64,000 nt of DNA, from the NCBI RefSeq assembly GCF_008704425.1, contig NZ_CP023696.1:2528501-2592500 (forward strand). Direction: 5' to 3'. Below are positions 45,006 to 53,353 of the stretch, piece after piece. A model generated the notes under the pieces. That model was not told the DNA's origin. It did no database searches and saw only the letters and a program-made list of their open reading frames with translations. The stretch comes from Streptomyces fradiae ATCC 10745 = DSM 40063. GTDB taxonomy: Bacteria; Actinomycetota; Actinomycetes; Streptomycetales; Streptomycetaceae. Position numbers and translations under genes: made by a program. The stretch's first letter is position 1. Every line of letters begins with the position of its first letter.

Positions 45006-46505
45006 ATGGCGTCCAGCCTGACGAAGGACTCGGCCGGAACCCCGGCCTACGAGAAGACCTTCCTCGGCCACCCCCGCGGCTTGGCCTACCTCTTCATGAC
45101 GGAGATGTGGGAGCGCTACAGCTACTACGGCATGCGCGCCCTGCTCGTGCTGTACCTGTCGGCCCAGGCGGCCGACGGCGGTCTCGGCATCGAGGACGCC
45201 ACGGCGATCGCGATCTACTCGGTCTACAACGCGATGGTCTACCTGCTCGCCCTGCCGGGCGGCTGGTTCGGCGACCGCGTCTGGGGCGCCCGCAAGACGG
45301 TGGCGATCTCCGGCACGATCATCATGATCGGCCACTTCCTGCTGGCCCTGCCGATGGAGGCGTCGTTCTTCATCGGCCTGGCCTTCATCGCCGCGGGCTC
45401 CGGTCTGCTGAAGGCCAACATCTCCACGATGGTCGGCCACCTGTACCGGGACAAGAACGACCCGCGGCGCGACGGCGGCTTCACCATCTTCTACATGGGC
45501 ATCAACCTCGGTGCCTTCGTCGCCCCGCTGACCATCGGCCTCGTCGGCCAGACGATCAACTGGCACCTCGGCTTCGCCATGGCCGGTGTCGGCATGGGCC
45601 TGGGCCTGCTCTTCTACTTCCTCGGCTTCCGCAGCCTGGCCCCCGAGTCCAGCCAGGTGCCCGCGCCGCTGACCCCCGCCGAGCGGGCCGGTCTCCTCAA
45701 GCGCGGCCTGATCTGGCTGGCCGTGGCCGCCGCCGCGTACGGCCTGCTGGGCCTGAGCGGCCAGTTCACCATCGACTGGGTGCTGTGGCCGCTGACCGTC
45801 CTGGGCCTGGCCCTGCCGACGTACTACCTGGTGAAGGTGCGCCGCGACAGCGACCTGGAGCCGGTCGAGCGGTCCCGGATGTCGGCGTACGCCTGGTTCT
45901 TCGTGGCCGCCGCCGCGTTCTGGGCGATCTACGACCAGACCGGCTCCACGCTGACCCTGTTCGCCAAGGACAACACCGCGAACACGCTCCTCGGCTTCGA
46001 CTTCCCGTCGAGCTGGTTCCAGTCGCTGAACCCGCTGTACGTGATGGCGCTCGCGCCGCTGTTCGCCTGGCTGTGGGTGGCCCTGTCGCGCCGCGGCAAG
46101 GAGCCGAGCACGCTGAGCAAGTTCGCGACGGGTCTGCTCCTCATCGGCAGCTCCTTCTTCGTGATGATGCTGGCGCAGACCGCCTCGGCGGGCGGTGTGA
46201 AGGTGACCCCGCTGTGGCTGGCGTCGGTGTACCTGATCCAGACCGTCGGTGAGCTGACCCTCTCGCCGGTCGGCCTCTCCCTGACGACGAAGCTCGCCCC
46301 CGCCAAGTACGCCTCGCAGATGATGGGCGTGTGGTTCCTGGCCGTGACCGCCGGCTCGTCGGTGATCTCGCTGCTCCAGCTGGTGGGCGCGCCGACCGAC
46401 ACCGAGTGGTGGTTCGCCAGCCAGGGCGCCATCGCCGTGCTCGGCGGCGTCGCGATCCTGATGTTCCGCAAGCGGGTCCAGCCGCTCATGGGCGGCGTGC
46501 ACTGA
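45006..46505 (+). CDS. POT family proton-coupled oligopeptide transporter
   Basis: 499 residues, twelve to fourteen membrane helices. The PTR2 signature EMWERYSYYGMRALLVLYL (ExxER-type motif) is near residues 31-50 and GGFTIFYMGINLGAF near 155-169. Imports di- and tripeptides with protons. ATG 45006 with AAGGA upstream. A hairpin terminator follows. Confidence 0.94.
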   Translation: MASSLTKDSAGTPAYEKTFLGHPRGLAYLFMTEMWERYSYYGMRALLVLYLSAQAADGGLGIEDATAIAIYSVYNAMVYLLALPGGWFGDRVWGARKTVAISGTIIMIGHFLLALPMEASFFIGLAFIAAGSGLLKANISTMVGHLYRDKNDPRRDGGFTIFYMGINLGAFVAPLTIGLVGQTINWHLGFAMAGVGMGLGLLFYFLGFRSLAPESSQVPAPLTPAERAGLLKRGLIWLAVAAAAYGLLGLSGQFTIDWVLWPLTVLGLALPTYYLVKVRRDSDLEPVERSRMSAYAWFFVAAAAFWAIYDQTGSTLTLFAKDNTANTLLGFDFPSSWFQSLNPLYVMALAPLFAWLWVALSRRGKEPSTLSKFATGLLLIGSSFFVMMLAQTASAGGVKVTPLWLASVYLIQTVGELTLSPVGLSLTTKLAPAKYASQMMGVWFLAVTAGSSVISLLQLVGAPTDTEWWFASQGAIAVLGGVAILMFRKRVQPLMGGVH

Positions 46506-46523
46506 CGGCCGCCGCGCCGACGC

Positions 46524-46567
46524 GCCGGAGGGCGCCGCACCGGGTCACCGGGGCGGCGCCCTCCGGC
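46524..46567 (+). terminator. Hairpin terminator after the POT gene
   Basis: 14-bp stem, GCCGGAGGGCGCCG (46524-46537) with 46554-46567, and a 16-base loop. The right arm merges into a 19-bp repeat array. Confidence 0.7.
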
Positions 46568-46618
46568 GTCGGGGGGCGCTTCCGGCGTCGGGGGGCGCTT
46601 CCGGCGTCGGGGGGCGCT
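46562..46618. repeat. Three 19-bp tandem units
   Basis: Three identical copies of tccggcgtcggggggcgct plus a partial fourth, starting in the right arm of the POT terminator. The rest of the 399-base gap up to 46904 is G-rich low-complexity sequence with no gene. Confidence 0.9.
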
Positions 46619-46904
46619 TCCGGCGCCGGGCCGTGCGGGACGCTCGGGCGGCGGGCGGCGGGCGGCGGGCCGGGTACGGCCGGGCGGGCGGGCGGGTGCC
46701 GGGGCGTGTCCGGCCGCGGGGCCGGGGCGCGGGGCCGGGGCGCGGGGCGGCCGTGCCGGCGGGCGGTCGCCCGGCGACGGGGGGGGCGTCCTCCGGCTGT
46801 CGCGGGCGGATCCGCTCGCCCCTCCCTCGCGGGGCCGGGGGGCGTCTATAGTGCACCGACCGGTCGGGGGGCCGGGTTCGTGGAGGTTCGTGGAGGGGGA
46901 GACC

Positions 46905-48176
46905 GTGGCCGAGCAGGACGGACGGAGCGTGTCCGGGGCGCACGGCGGCGGGCCGGCAGCGCCGGCCGGGGACGGCGGGATCGCCGGGGACGGCGGCGTC
47001 GCGGTCGGCCGGGGCGGGGACGGCGGGATCGCCGGGGACGGCGGCGTCGCGGTCGGCCGGGGCGGGGACGGCGGTCACGGGAACGGTGGAGACGGGGGCG
47101 ACGGGGACGGCGGGGTGAGCGGGGCCGGGCACGCGCCGGGCGACCGGGCCCGGCCCGCGCGCCGGCGGGTGTGGCGCTGGGTCGGCGCCGCGTGCGCACT
47201 GGCCCTGCTGGGGAGCGCCGGGGCCGCCTGGTGGGCGTACAGCAGGCTGGACGGGAACATCGAGGCCGTCGACATCGAGCGGGCCCTCGGCGACGACCGG
47301 CCGCCGAAGGCGCCCGCGGCGCTCGGCGCGACCAACCTGCTGGTGCTGGGGTCCGACTCGCGCGCCGGTGACAACGCGGCGCTCGACGGCGGCGCCGTGG
47401 GCGGCGCCCGGTCGGACACCGCGCTCGTGGTGCACGTGTCGGCGGACCGTACGAAGGCCACGGCCGTCTCCATCCCCCGCGACACCCTCGTGGACCGGCC
47501 GTCCTGCGCGAAGCCCGGCGGCGGCGAGACCGGCCCGGCCACGCGGGTGATGTTCAACTCCGTGTACGGCACGGGGGGCGCGCCCTGCGTGGTGAAGACG
47601 GTCGAGCGGATGTCGGGCGTCCGCATCGACCACTTCATGGAGATCGACTTCGCGGGGTTCAAGGAGCTGGTGGACGAGCTGGGCGGGGTGACCGTCGAGG
47701 TCCGCGAGCCGATCCGGGACACGAAGGGCGGCTTCACCCTGGAGCCCGGCACGCACCGGCTGGACGGCACCGACTCGCTGAGGTTCGTCCGCACCCGGTA
47801 CGGCTACCGCGACGGCAGCGACCTGGGCCGCATCGGTCTCCAGCAGCAGTTCCTGATGGCGCTGCTGCGCGAGGTGCAGCGCCAGGACCTGCTCGGCAGC
47901 CCGGCGAGGACGTTCCGTATCGCCGAGTCCCTGACCGAGTCGCTGACCACCGACTCCGACCTCGCCTCGCTCTCCGCGCTGGTGGACTTCGGACGGAGCA
48001 TGCGCGGGATCGACCCGGTCGCGATGGACACGATCATGCTGCCCGTCTCGTACGACCGGACCGACCCCAACCGGGTCGTCCCGGCCGAGCCGCAGGCCGG
48101 CGCCCTGTGGCGGGCGCTGCGGGAGGACGCCCCCGTACCGGAGTCGGCACGCAAGTCCCCTGCGGCGGCGCGCTGA
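46905..48176 (+). CDS. LCP family glycopolymer transferase 6
   Basis: 423 residues. A Gly/Asp-rich cytoplasmic region (1-80, with a duplicated 16-residue unit), a transmembrane helix near 88-108 and an LCP domain (GSDSRAG, SIPRDTLVD, IDHFMEIDFAGF, FVRTRYGYRDGSD). It is the first gene of the polysaccharide locus, 18 bases before the CDP-alcohol transferase, so it is the natural enzyme for attaching that polymer to peptidoglycan (inference). GTG 46905 after a GGAGGGGGAG tract. Confidence 0.92.
   Translation: MAEQDGRSVSGAHGGGPAAPAGDGGIAGDGGVAVGRGGDGGIAGDGGVAVGRGGDGGHGNGGDGGDGDGGVSGAGHAPGDRARPARRRVWRWVGAACALALLGSAGAAWWAYSRLDGNIEAVDIERALGDDRPPKAPAALGATNLLVLGSDSRAGDNAALDGGAVGGARSDTALVVHVSADRTKATAVSIPRDTLVDRPSCAKPGGGETGPATRVMFNSVYGTGGAPCVVKTVERMSGVRIDHFMEIDFAGFKELVDELGGVTVEVREPIRDTKGGFTLEPGTHRLDGTDSLRFVRTRYGYRDGSDLGRIGLQQQFLMALLREVQRQDLLGSPARTFRIAESLTESLTTDSDLASLSALVDFGRSMRGIDPVAMDTIMLPVSYDRTDPNRVVPAEPQAGALWRALREDAPVPESARKSPAAAR
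46968..47063 (+). repeat. Two 48-bp direct repeats in the LCP 6 gene
   Basis: Two tandem, essentially identical 48-base copies encode GDGGIAGDGGVAVGRG twice in the disordered N-terminal region. Confidence 0.85.
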
Positions 48177-48194
48177 GACACGCGCGCTGCCATC

Positions 48195-49103
48195 ATGAAC
48201 GCTCGTATCGGGACGCAGGGGGTGGCGATGGCCAAGGCGGCGAGCGGCACGGCGGACGGGCCGGGGGGCCCGTCGGGAGCGGCGGGCACGGCGGGGACGA
48301 CGGAGGCCCCGGGAGCGGCGGGGACGACGGAGGCGGCGGGCGGGCCCCCGGAGCGGGGCGCGGGGACGGCCGGGAGCCGGGGCGCCGCGCGGATGACCGG
48401 GGGCGAGGCGCTGCGGCGGCTGGCCGGGGCGCAGAAGACGGCGAAGGGGGTGTCGCTGTACTCGCGGTTCGTCAACCGCCCCGCGGGCCGCCTGCTCGCG
48501 GCGGGCTCGTACGTCGCCGGGCTCACGCCCAACCGGGTGACCCTCGTCAGCGCGGCCTTCAGCTTCTGCGGGATCGCGGTGCTCGCGCTCGCCGCGCCCT
48601 CCTGGTGGGCGGGCGCGCTGGTGTGGTCGGCGCTCGCCGTCGGCTTCGCCTTCGACTCGGCGGACGGGCAGCTCGCCCGGCTGCGGGGCGGCGGCAGCCC
48701 GGCGGGCGAGTGGCTGGACCACGTGGTGGACTGCGCCAAGACGACCGCGCTGCACTCGGCCGTGCTGATCGCCTTCCACCGGCACCCCGGCCACTTCGGC
48801 ACCGGCTCCGACGTGCTGCTGCTGGTGCCGCTGGTGTTCCTGCTCGCCTCGACCGTCACGTTCTTCGGCGGGCTGCTGACCGAGCAGCTGAAGCGGAAGG
48901 CCCCGCCCGGCGCCGTGCCCGCCGCGCCGTCCACGCTGCGCGCGGTGGCGCTGCTCCCCGTGGACCACGGCGTCTTCTGCCTGGTCTTCCTGCTGCTGGG
49001 CGGCGGGCCGCTGTTCCTGTGGGGGTACGGGCTGCTGGGGGCCGCCGCCGTGCTGTACCTCCCGCTGTTCCTGGTGAAGTGGTTCCGCGAGCTCAGCCGC
49101 TGA
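48195..49103 (+). CDS. CDP-alcohol phosphatidyltransferase family protein
   Basis: 302 residues. After a 65-residue Gly/Ala-rich tail comes an integral membrane domain with the full catalytic signature DSADGQLARLRGGGSPAGEW continuing to LDHVVD (DxxDGxxAR...GxxxDxxxD). These enzymes displace CMP from a CDP-activated donor with an alcohol. The neighbouring cytidylyltransferase gene could make the CDP donor. The substrate is unknown; phospholipid synthesis and transfer of a polyol phosphate to a glycan carrier are both possible. ATG 48195. Confidence 0.88.
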   Translation: MNARIGTQGVAMAKAASGTADGPGGPSGAAGTAGTTEAPGAAGTTEAAGGPPERGAGTAGSRGAARMTGGEALRRLAGAQKTAKGVSLYSRFVNRPAGRLLAAGSYVAGLTPNRVTLVSAAFSFCGIAVLALAAPSWWAGALVWSALAVGFAFDSADGQLARLRGGGSPAGEWLDHVVDCAKTTALHSAVLIAFHRHPGHFGTGSDVLLLVPLVFLLASTVTFFGGLLTEQLKRKAPPGAVPAAPSTLRAVALLPVDHGVFCLVFLLLGGGPLFLWGYGLLGAAAVLYLPLFLVKWFRELSR

Positions 49104-49144
49104 GCCGCCCGCCCGGCCCGGCCGGCCCGCCGGTGGCCGGCCGC

Positions 49145-49618
49145 TCAGCCCGGGAGCTGCTCGCCCTGCGGGGCGGAGGCGGGCGCCCCGGTCAGCGCGT
49201 CCAGCGCGCGGCGGAGCTGCGTGCTGGAGGTGTGCACCGTGTACGGGAAGTAGACGACGTCGACGCCGACGGACGCGAAGTCCTTCTCCAGCCGGTCGCC
49301 GCGCGGGGTGCCGCGCCAGTCGTCGCCCTTGAAGAGCACGTCGAAGCGGACCTGCTTCCACGTCTCCAGCTTGTCGGGCACCGTCTCGACGAACGCCGCG
49401 TCCACGTACTTGATGTTGCGGACGATCTCCAGCCGCTCGATGAGCGGGATGACCGGGCGGTGCCCCTTCGCGCGCTCGGCCATCTCGTCCGAGACGACGC
49501 CCGCGACGAGGTAGTCGCAGTGCTGCCGGGCGTGCCGCAGGATGTTCAAGTGCCCTATGTGGAACAGGTCGTAGGCCCCGGGCGCGTACCCCACCCGGTA
49601 TGGTTTGCCCTCCGACAT
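49145..49618 (-). CDS. Cytidylyltransferase-like nucleotidyltransferase (TagD type)
   Basis: 157 residues with the HxGH motif in YDLFHIGHLNIL (about residues 17-28) and a C-terminal RT-S type signature (TSSTQLRR). Closest by look to glycerol-3-phosphate cytidylyltransferase, which makes CDP-glycerol; ethanolamine-phosphate or other polyol phosphates are possible. It lies convergent to the CDP-alcohol transferase gene, separated by 41 bases. ATG 49618 with a weak ribosome binding site. Confidence 0.87.
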   Translation of the reverse strand: MSEGKPYRVGYAPGAYDLFHIGHLNILRHARQHCDYLVAGVVSDEMAERAKGHRPVIPLIERLEIVRNIKYVDAAFVETVPDKLETWKQVRFDVLFKGDDWRGTPRGDRLEKDFASVGVDVVYFPYTVHTSSTQLRRALDALTGAPASAPQGEQLPG

Positions 49619-49754
49619 GACTTGCCGCCCCCCTCCGAACGGTCCGCCCCCCGTGTCCGGGCTCGTCCCGGCCGACAGTACCGTGCACACTTCGCGGGGG
49701 ACAGGTGAACGATTAGGGTGCGGCGAGCGACTGTTCGTCTGAGGGGGGCTTCCC

Positions 49755-51344
49755 ATGGGGGACGCGGACGGGACCGGCGGGGGCGGACGGCGGCGGCGCC
49801 TGCTGCTGGTGTCCACCAACTACGCCCCGGAGCACACCGGGATAGGCCCCTACGCGACCCAGATCGCCGAGCACTGGGCGGCCCTCGGCCACGAGACCCA
49901 CGTCCTGGCCGGCATGCCGCACTACCCGTCCTGGTCCGTCGACCCGGCGTACCGGGGCGCATGGCGGCGCACGGAGGCGCGCGGAGGCGTGACCGTGCAC
50001 CGCAGGCGCCACACCGTCCCGCCCCGCCAGACGGCGGTGCGGCGCGCGCTGTTCGAGGGCTCGGTCCTCGCCCACCAGCTCGCCGCGCCGCCCCGGATGG
50101 CCCGGCCCGACGCGGTGGTGGCCCAACTGCCGAGCCTGGCCGGGGGCGTGGTGGCCGCGCGGCTCGCGGCGCGCTGGCGGGTGCCCTTCGTCCCGGTCGT
50201 GCAGGACCTGATGGGCGCCGCCGCGGCGCAGAGCGGCATCGAGGGCGGTGACCGGGCGGCGGCCGCGGCCTCGCGCGTGGAGGCGTACGTCCTGCGGCGG
50301 GCCGCGCTGGTCGGCGTGATCCACGAGACCTTCACCGCGCGGGTGACCGCGCTGGGCGTGGCGCCCGGAAGCATCCGCGTGGTGCCCAACTGGTCGCATG
50401 TGGCGGCGCCTTCGCGACCGCGCGAGGAGACGCGGCGCCGGCTCGGCTGGGCGCCCGCCGACACGGTGGTGCTGCACTCGGGGAACATGGGCCTCAAGCA
50501 GGGCCTGGAGGTGCTGGTCGGCGCCGCGCGGCTCGACCCGGCGCTGCGGGTGGTGCTGATGGGCGACGGCAACCAGCGGGAGGCGCTGGGGCGGCTCGCC
50601 GCGGACGTGCCGAACCTGGAGTTCCTGCCGCCCGCGGCCGACGCGGACTTCCCCGAGGTGCTGGCCGCCGCCGACGTGCTGGCGGTGACGCAGCGGGCCT
50701 CGGTGCTCGACATGAGCGTGCCGTCCAAGCTGACCTCGTACTTCGCGGCCGGGCGGCCCGTCGTCGCCTCGGTCGCCGACGGCGGCGGCACCGCCGAGGA
50801 GGTGCGCCGCTCGGGCGCCGGGGTGCTGGTGCCGCCCGAGGACCCGGCCGCGCTGCTGGCGGCCGTACGGGGGCTGGCCGCCGACCCCGGGGCCGCGGAC
50901 GCGCTGGGCGCCGCGGGCCCCCGGCACGTGGCGGCGCACCTGAGCCGCGCGGCGGGCCTCGCCCGGTACGACGCGCTGCTGGAGGAGGTCCTGGGCGGGG
51001 TCCTGGACGGGGTCCTGGACGGGGTCCGGGTCGGGACCGCCCGTACCGGTGTGACCGGGGGCGGCGAGGGTGGGCCCGGCGGGGCGGCTCCCGATGGGGC
51101 GGCTCCCGGCGGGGCGGCGTCCGATGGGGCGGCGTCCGGTGGGGCGGCTCCTGGCGGGGCGGCTCCTGGCGGGGCGGCGTCCGATGGGGCGGCGTCCGGT
51201 GGGGCGGCTCCCGGCGGGGCGGCTCCTGGCGGGGCCGGTACCGGTGGGGCCGGTACCGGTGGGGCCGGTACCGGTGGGGCGGCGTCCGATGGGGCCGGCG
51301 GGGGGCGCGCGGGGCGCGCCGGGGTGGAAGGAGCGGAGAGGTGA
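49755..51344 (+). CDS. Family 4 glycosyltransferase (WcaI-like) with repeat tail
   Basis: 529 residues. GT-B fold: N-terminal LLVSTNYAPEHTGIGPYA and LAGMPHYP match WcaI-type enzymes; the nucleotide-sugar domain has VLHSGNMGLKQGLE and the acidic region PSKLTSYFAAGRPV. WcaI is associated with colanic acid and often transfers fucose, which fits the gmd/fcl genes nearby (inference). The last 90 residues are a Gly/Ala pentapeptide repeat tail made by a 15-bp minisatellite. ATG 49755; the stop overlaps the Wzz-like gene (GTGA). Confidence 0.88.
   Translation: MGDADGTGGGGRRRRLLLVSTNYAPEHTGIGPYATQIAEHWAALGHETHVLAGMPHYPSWSVDPAYRGAWRRTEARGGVTVHRRRHTVPPRQTAVRRALFEGSVLAHQLAAPPRMARPDAVVAQLPSLAGGVVAARLAARWRVPFVPVVQDLMGAAAAQSGIEGGDRAAAAASRVEAYVLRRAALVGVIHETFTARVTALGVAPGSIRVVPNWSHVAAPSRPREETRRRLGWAPADTVVLHSGNMGLKQGLEVLVGAARLDPALRVVLMGDGNQREALGRLAADVPNLEFLPPAADADFPEVLAAADVLAVTQRASVLDMSVPSKLTSYFAAGRPVVASVADGGGTAEEVRRSGAGVLVPPEDPAALLAAVRGLAADPGAADALGAAGPRHVAAHLSRAAGLARYDALLEEVLGGVLDGVLDGVRVGTARTGVTGGGEGGPGGAAPDGAAPGGAASDGAASGGAAPGGAAPGGAASDGAASGGAAPGGAAPGGAGTGGAGTGGAGTGGAASDGAGGGRAGRAGVEGAER
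51081..51296 (+). repeat. 15-bp coding minisatellite in the GT4 gene
   Basis: About fourteen consecutive 15-base units (ggggcggctcccggc type) encode GAAPG, GAASD and GAGTG pentapeptides at the C-terminus of the glycosyltransferase. Several neighbouring units are identical. Confidence 0.9.
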
Positions 51345-53353
51345 CGCAGGTGAACGGCGGGCAGGCGGCGGCGCCGCCCATCCTGGTGGACGACGAACCG
51401 GACCTGCTGCGGGACCAGTTCCGGCAGCTGCTGCGCTACCCGCGGCTGATCGCGGGCGGGGTGCTGCTCGGGCTGCTGGGCGGCGCCTGGCTCGGGTACA
51501 GCACCTCCGACACGTACGTGGCGACGAGCGACGTGGTGCTGCGCGTGCCGATGGAGGACCCCTTCAACCCGTCCGTCGCCATCGAGAAGACCCTCGACAT
51601 GAACACCGAGCGGCAGGCCGCCACCAGCCGCCGCACCGCCGAACGCGCCGCCGCGGAACTGGACTTCCCCGGCGACCCGGCGGACCTCGTCGCCGGGCTC
51701 CAGGTCACCAACCCGCCCAAGTCGCAGGTCCTGCGGTTCAGTTACACCACCGCCGACCCCGGCCTGTCGGCGCGCCGGGCGAACGCGATGGTCTCGGCGT
51801 ACCTGGCGGACCGCAGGGAGCAGACCGCGCAGACCCGCGACACCATGATCAAGGGGCTCCAGGCGCAGCTCGCCCCGATCGCCCGGCAGCACGACGAGCT
51901 GGCGGAGGAACTCGACGGCAGGACCGGCCCCGAGGCGGAGGGAGACTACGCGGTCAAGGCGAACCTGCTCGGCCGGATCACCGAGCTGAGCAACCGCATC
52001 AGCAAGCTGAAGGCCCTCGACATCAGCCCCGGCAAGGTGATCAGGACGGCGACGCCGCCCACCTCGTCGGACGGCCCCGGCTGGGCGCTCTCCCTGGGCC
52101 TCGGCGGCGCGGTCGGCATCGCCCTCGGGCTGCTGATGGCCTGGGTGCGGCTGGTGTTCGACCCGGCCGCCCGCTCGGAGGGCGACGTCGCGCGGGCGCT
52201 GCGCGCGCCGGTGCTGGGCTCCCTGCCCCGCACCCGTGACACGGACCCGCTGCTGACGGAGGACCGCGAGGACTCGCCGCTGGCGGAGGAGTACCGGTCG
52301 ATCGCCTACCGGCTGGCGTACGACCAGCGCTTCGCGGGCCGGCGGCGCCTGCTGGTGGCGGCGCCCCGCGGCTCCAGCCGCACGGCCGCGGCGGTGGCGG
52401 TCAACCTGGCGGCCTCCTTCGCGGAGACCGGCAAGCGGGTGCTGATCGTCGAGGCCGAGCTGCGGCAGCCGTCGCTGGAGGGCCAGCTGCGGGCGCGCGA
52501 GGTCGGCCGCACCGCGTGGCCGGGCGACGGCGAGGGCGAGGACTGGCCGGGCGGGCGGCGCCTCGTCGTGGACGCCGGGGAGTCGGGCGGCTTCGACCTG
52601 GTGCCGGGCGCCCGGGTGCGGAACGTGGCGCGGGCGCTGACGTCGCCGGAGATGTCCCGGCTGGTGGAGGAGGCCGACGACCCGAACGTGACGGTGATCG
52701 TGCTGACCCCGCCGGTCTTCGCGTACGCCGACGCGCTGGCACTGGTGGACCGGGTGGACGGGGTGCTGGTCGTGTGCGACCCGCGCGGGGTGCACCGGTC
52801 GCAGCTCGCGCGGCTGAGGGACCTGATAACGGGCGCGGGCGGCACGGTGCTCGGCACCGTCATGCACCGGGGCCAGCACAGCGGCAGGACGGGTCGGGGC
52901 GGCCGGAAGAAGGCCGGGAACGCGGCCGGGGCGCGCAGCCCGCGGGGCACTCCCGGTACGCCGGGTGCGCCGGGTGCGCCGGGTGCGCCGGGTGGGCACG
53001 CGGGGCGGGGTGCGCACGGTTCGCCCGGTGCGCCGGGCCCGCACGCGGCGCGGGGCGTGCAGGGCGCGCACGCGGCGCAGGGCCGGCCGCGCGGCCCGGT
53101 CCCCCGGCCCGCTCCGGGCGCGGGCGGTGGCGCCGGCGGCGGCCGGGCCGGAGGTGGCGGCCGGGCCGCCGGGCCGGGCGCGCGCACGGGTGGCGGCCGG
53201 TCCGGTGGCCCTGACGACCGGCCGGGCGCGGGCCGGGCGGGTGACGACTGGCCGGGCGCGGCGCAGGCCCACGCGGCGGACACCGGGGCGCACGAGGACC
53301 CGTCCACCACCATGGCCCTGCGCGCGATCGACCCGCCCGCCGAGCGGCCGTGA
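51341..53353 (+). CDS. Wzz/chain-length determinant protein with degenerate kinase domain
   Basis: 670 residues. Wzz-type N-terminus with transmembrane helices near 36-54 and 245-268 enclosing an extracytoplasmic helical region, then a BY-kinase-like nucleotide domain (about 310-500). The P-loop reads APRGSSRTAA, lacking the Lys and Ser/Thr of GxGKST, and Walker A' is VEAELRQP instead of DxDLR, so ATP-dependent tyrosine kinase activity is unlikely. The C-terminal 150 residues are Gly/Ala/Pro-rich. Probable role: control of polymer length and export. GTG 51341 overlaps the upstream stop. Confidence 0.87.
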   Translation: MTQVNGGQAAAPPILVDDEPDLLRDQFRQLLRYPRLIAGGVLLGLLGGAWLGYSTSDTYVATSDVVLRVPMEDPFNPSVAIEKTLDMNTERQAATSRRTAERAAAELDFPGDPADLVAGLQVTNPPKSQVLRFSYTTADPGLSARRANAMVSAYLADRREQTAQTRDTMIKGLQAQLAPIARQHDELAEELDGRTGPEAEGDYAVKANLLGRITELSNRISKLKALDISPGKVIRTATPPTSSDGPGWALSLGLGGAVGIALGLLMAWVRLVFDPAARSEGDVARALRAPVLGSLPRTRDTDPLLTEDREDSPLAEEYRSIAYRLAYDQRFAGRRRLLVAAPRGSSRTAAAVAVNLAASFAETGKRVLIVEAELRQPSLEGQLRAREVGRTAWPGDGEGEDWPGGRRLVVDAGESGGFDLVPGARVRNVARALTSPEMSRLVEEADDPNVTVIVLTPPVFAYADALALVDRVDGVLVVCDPRGVHRSQLARLRDLITGAGGTVLGTVMHRGQHSGRTGRGGRKKAGNAAGARSPRGTPGTPGAPGAPGAPGGHAGRGAHGSPGAPGPHAARGVQGAHAAQGRPRGPVPRPAPGAGGGAGGGRAGGGGRAAGPGARTGGGRSGGPDDRPGAGRAGDDWPGAAQAHAADTGAHEDPSTTMALRAIDPPAERP

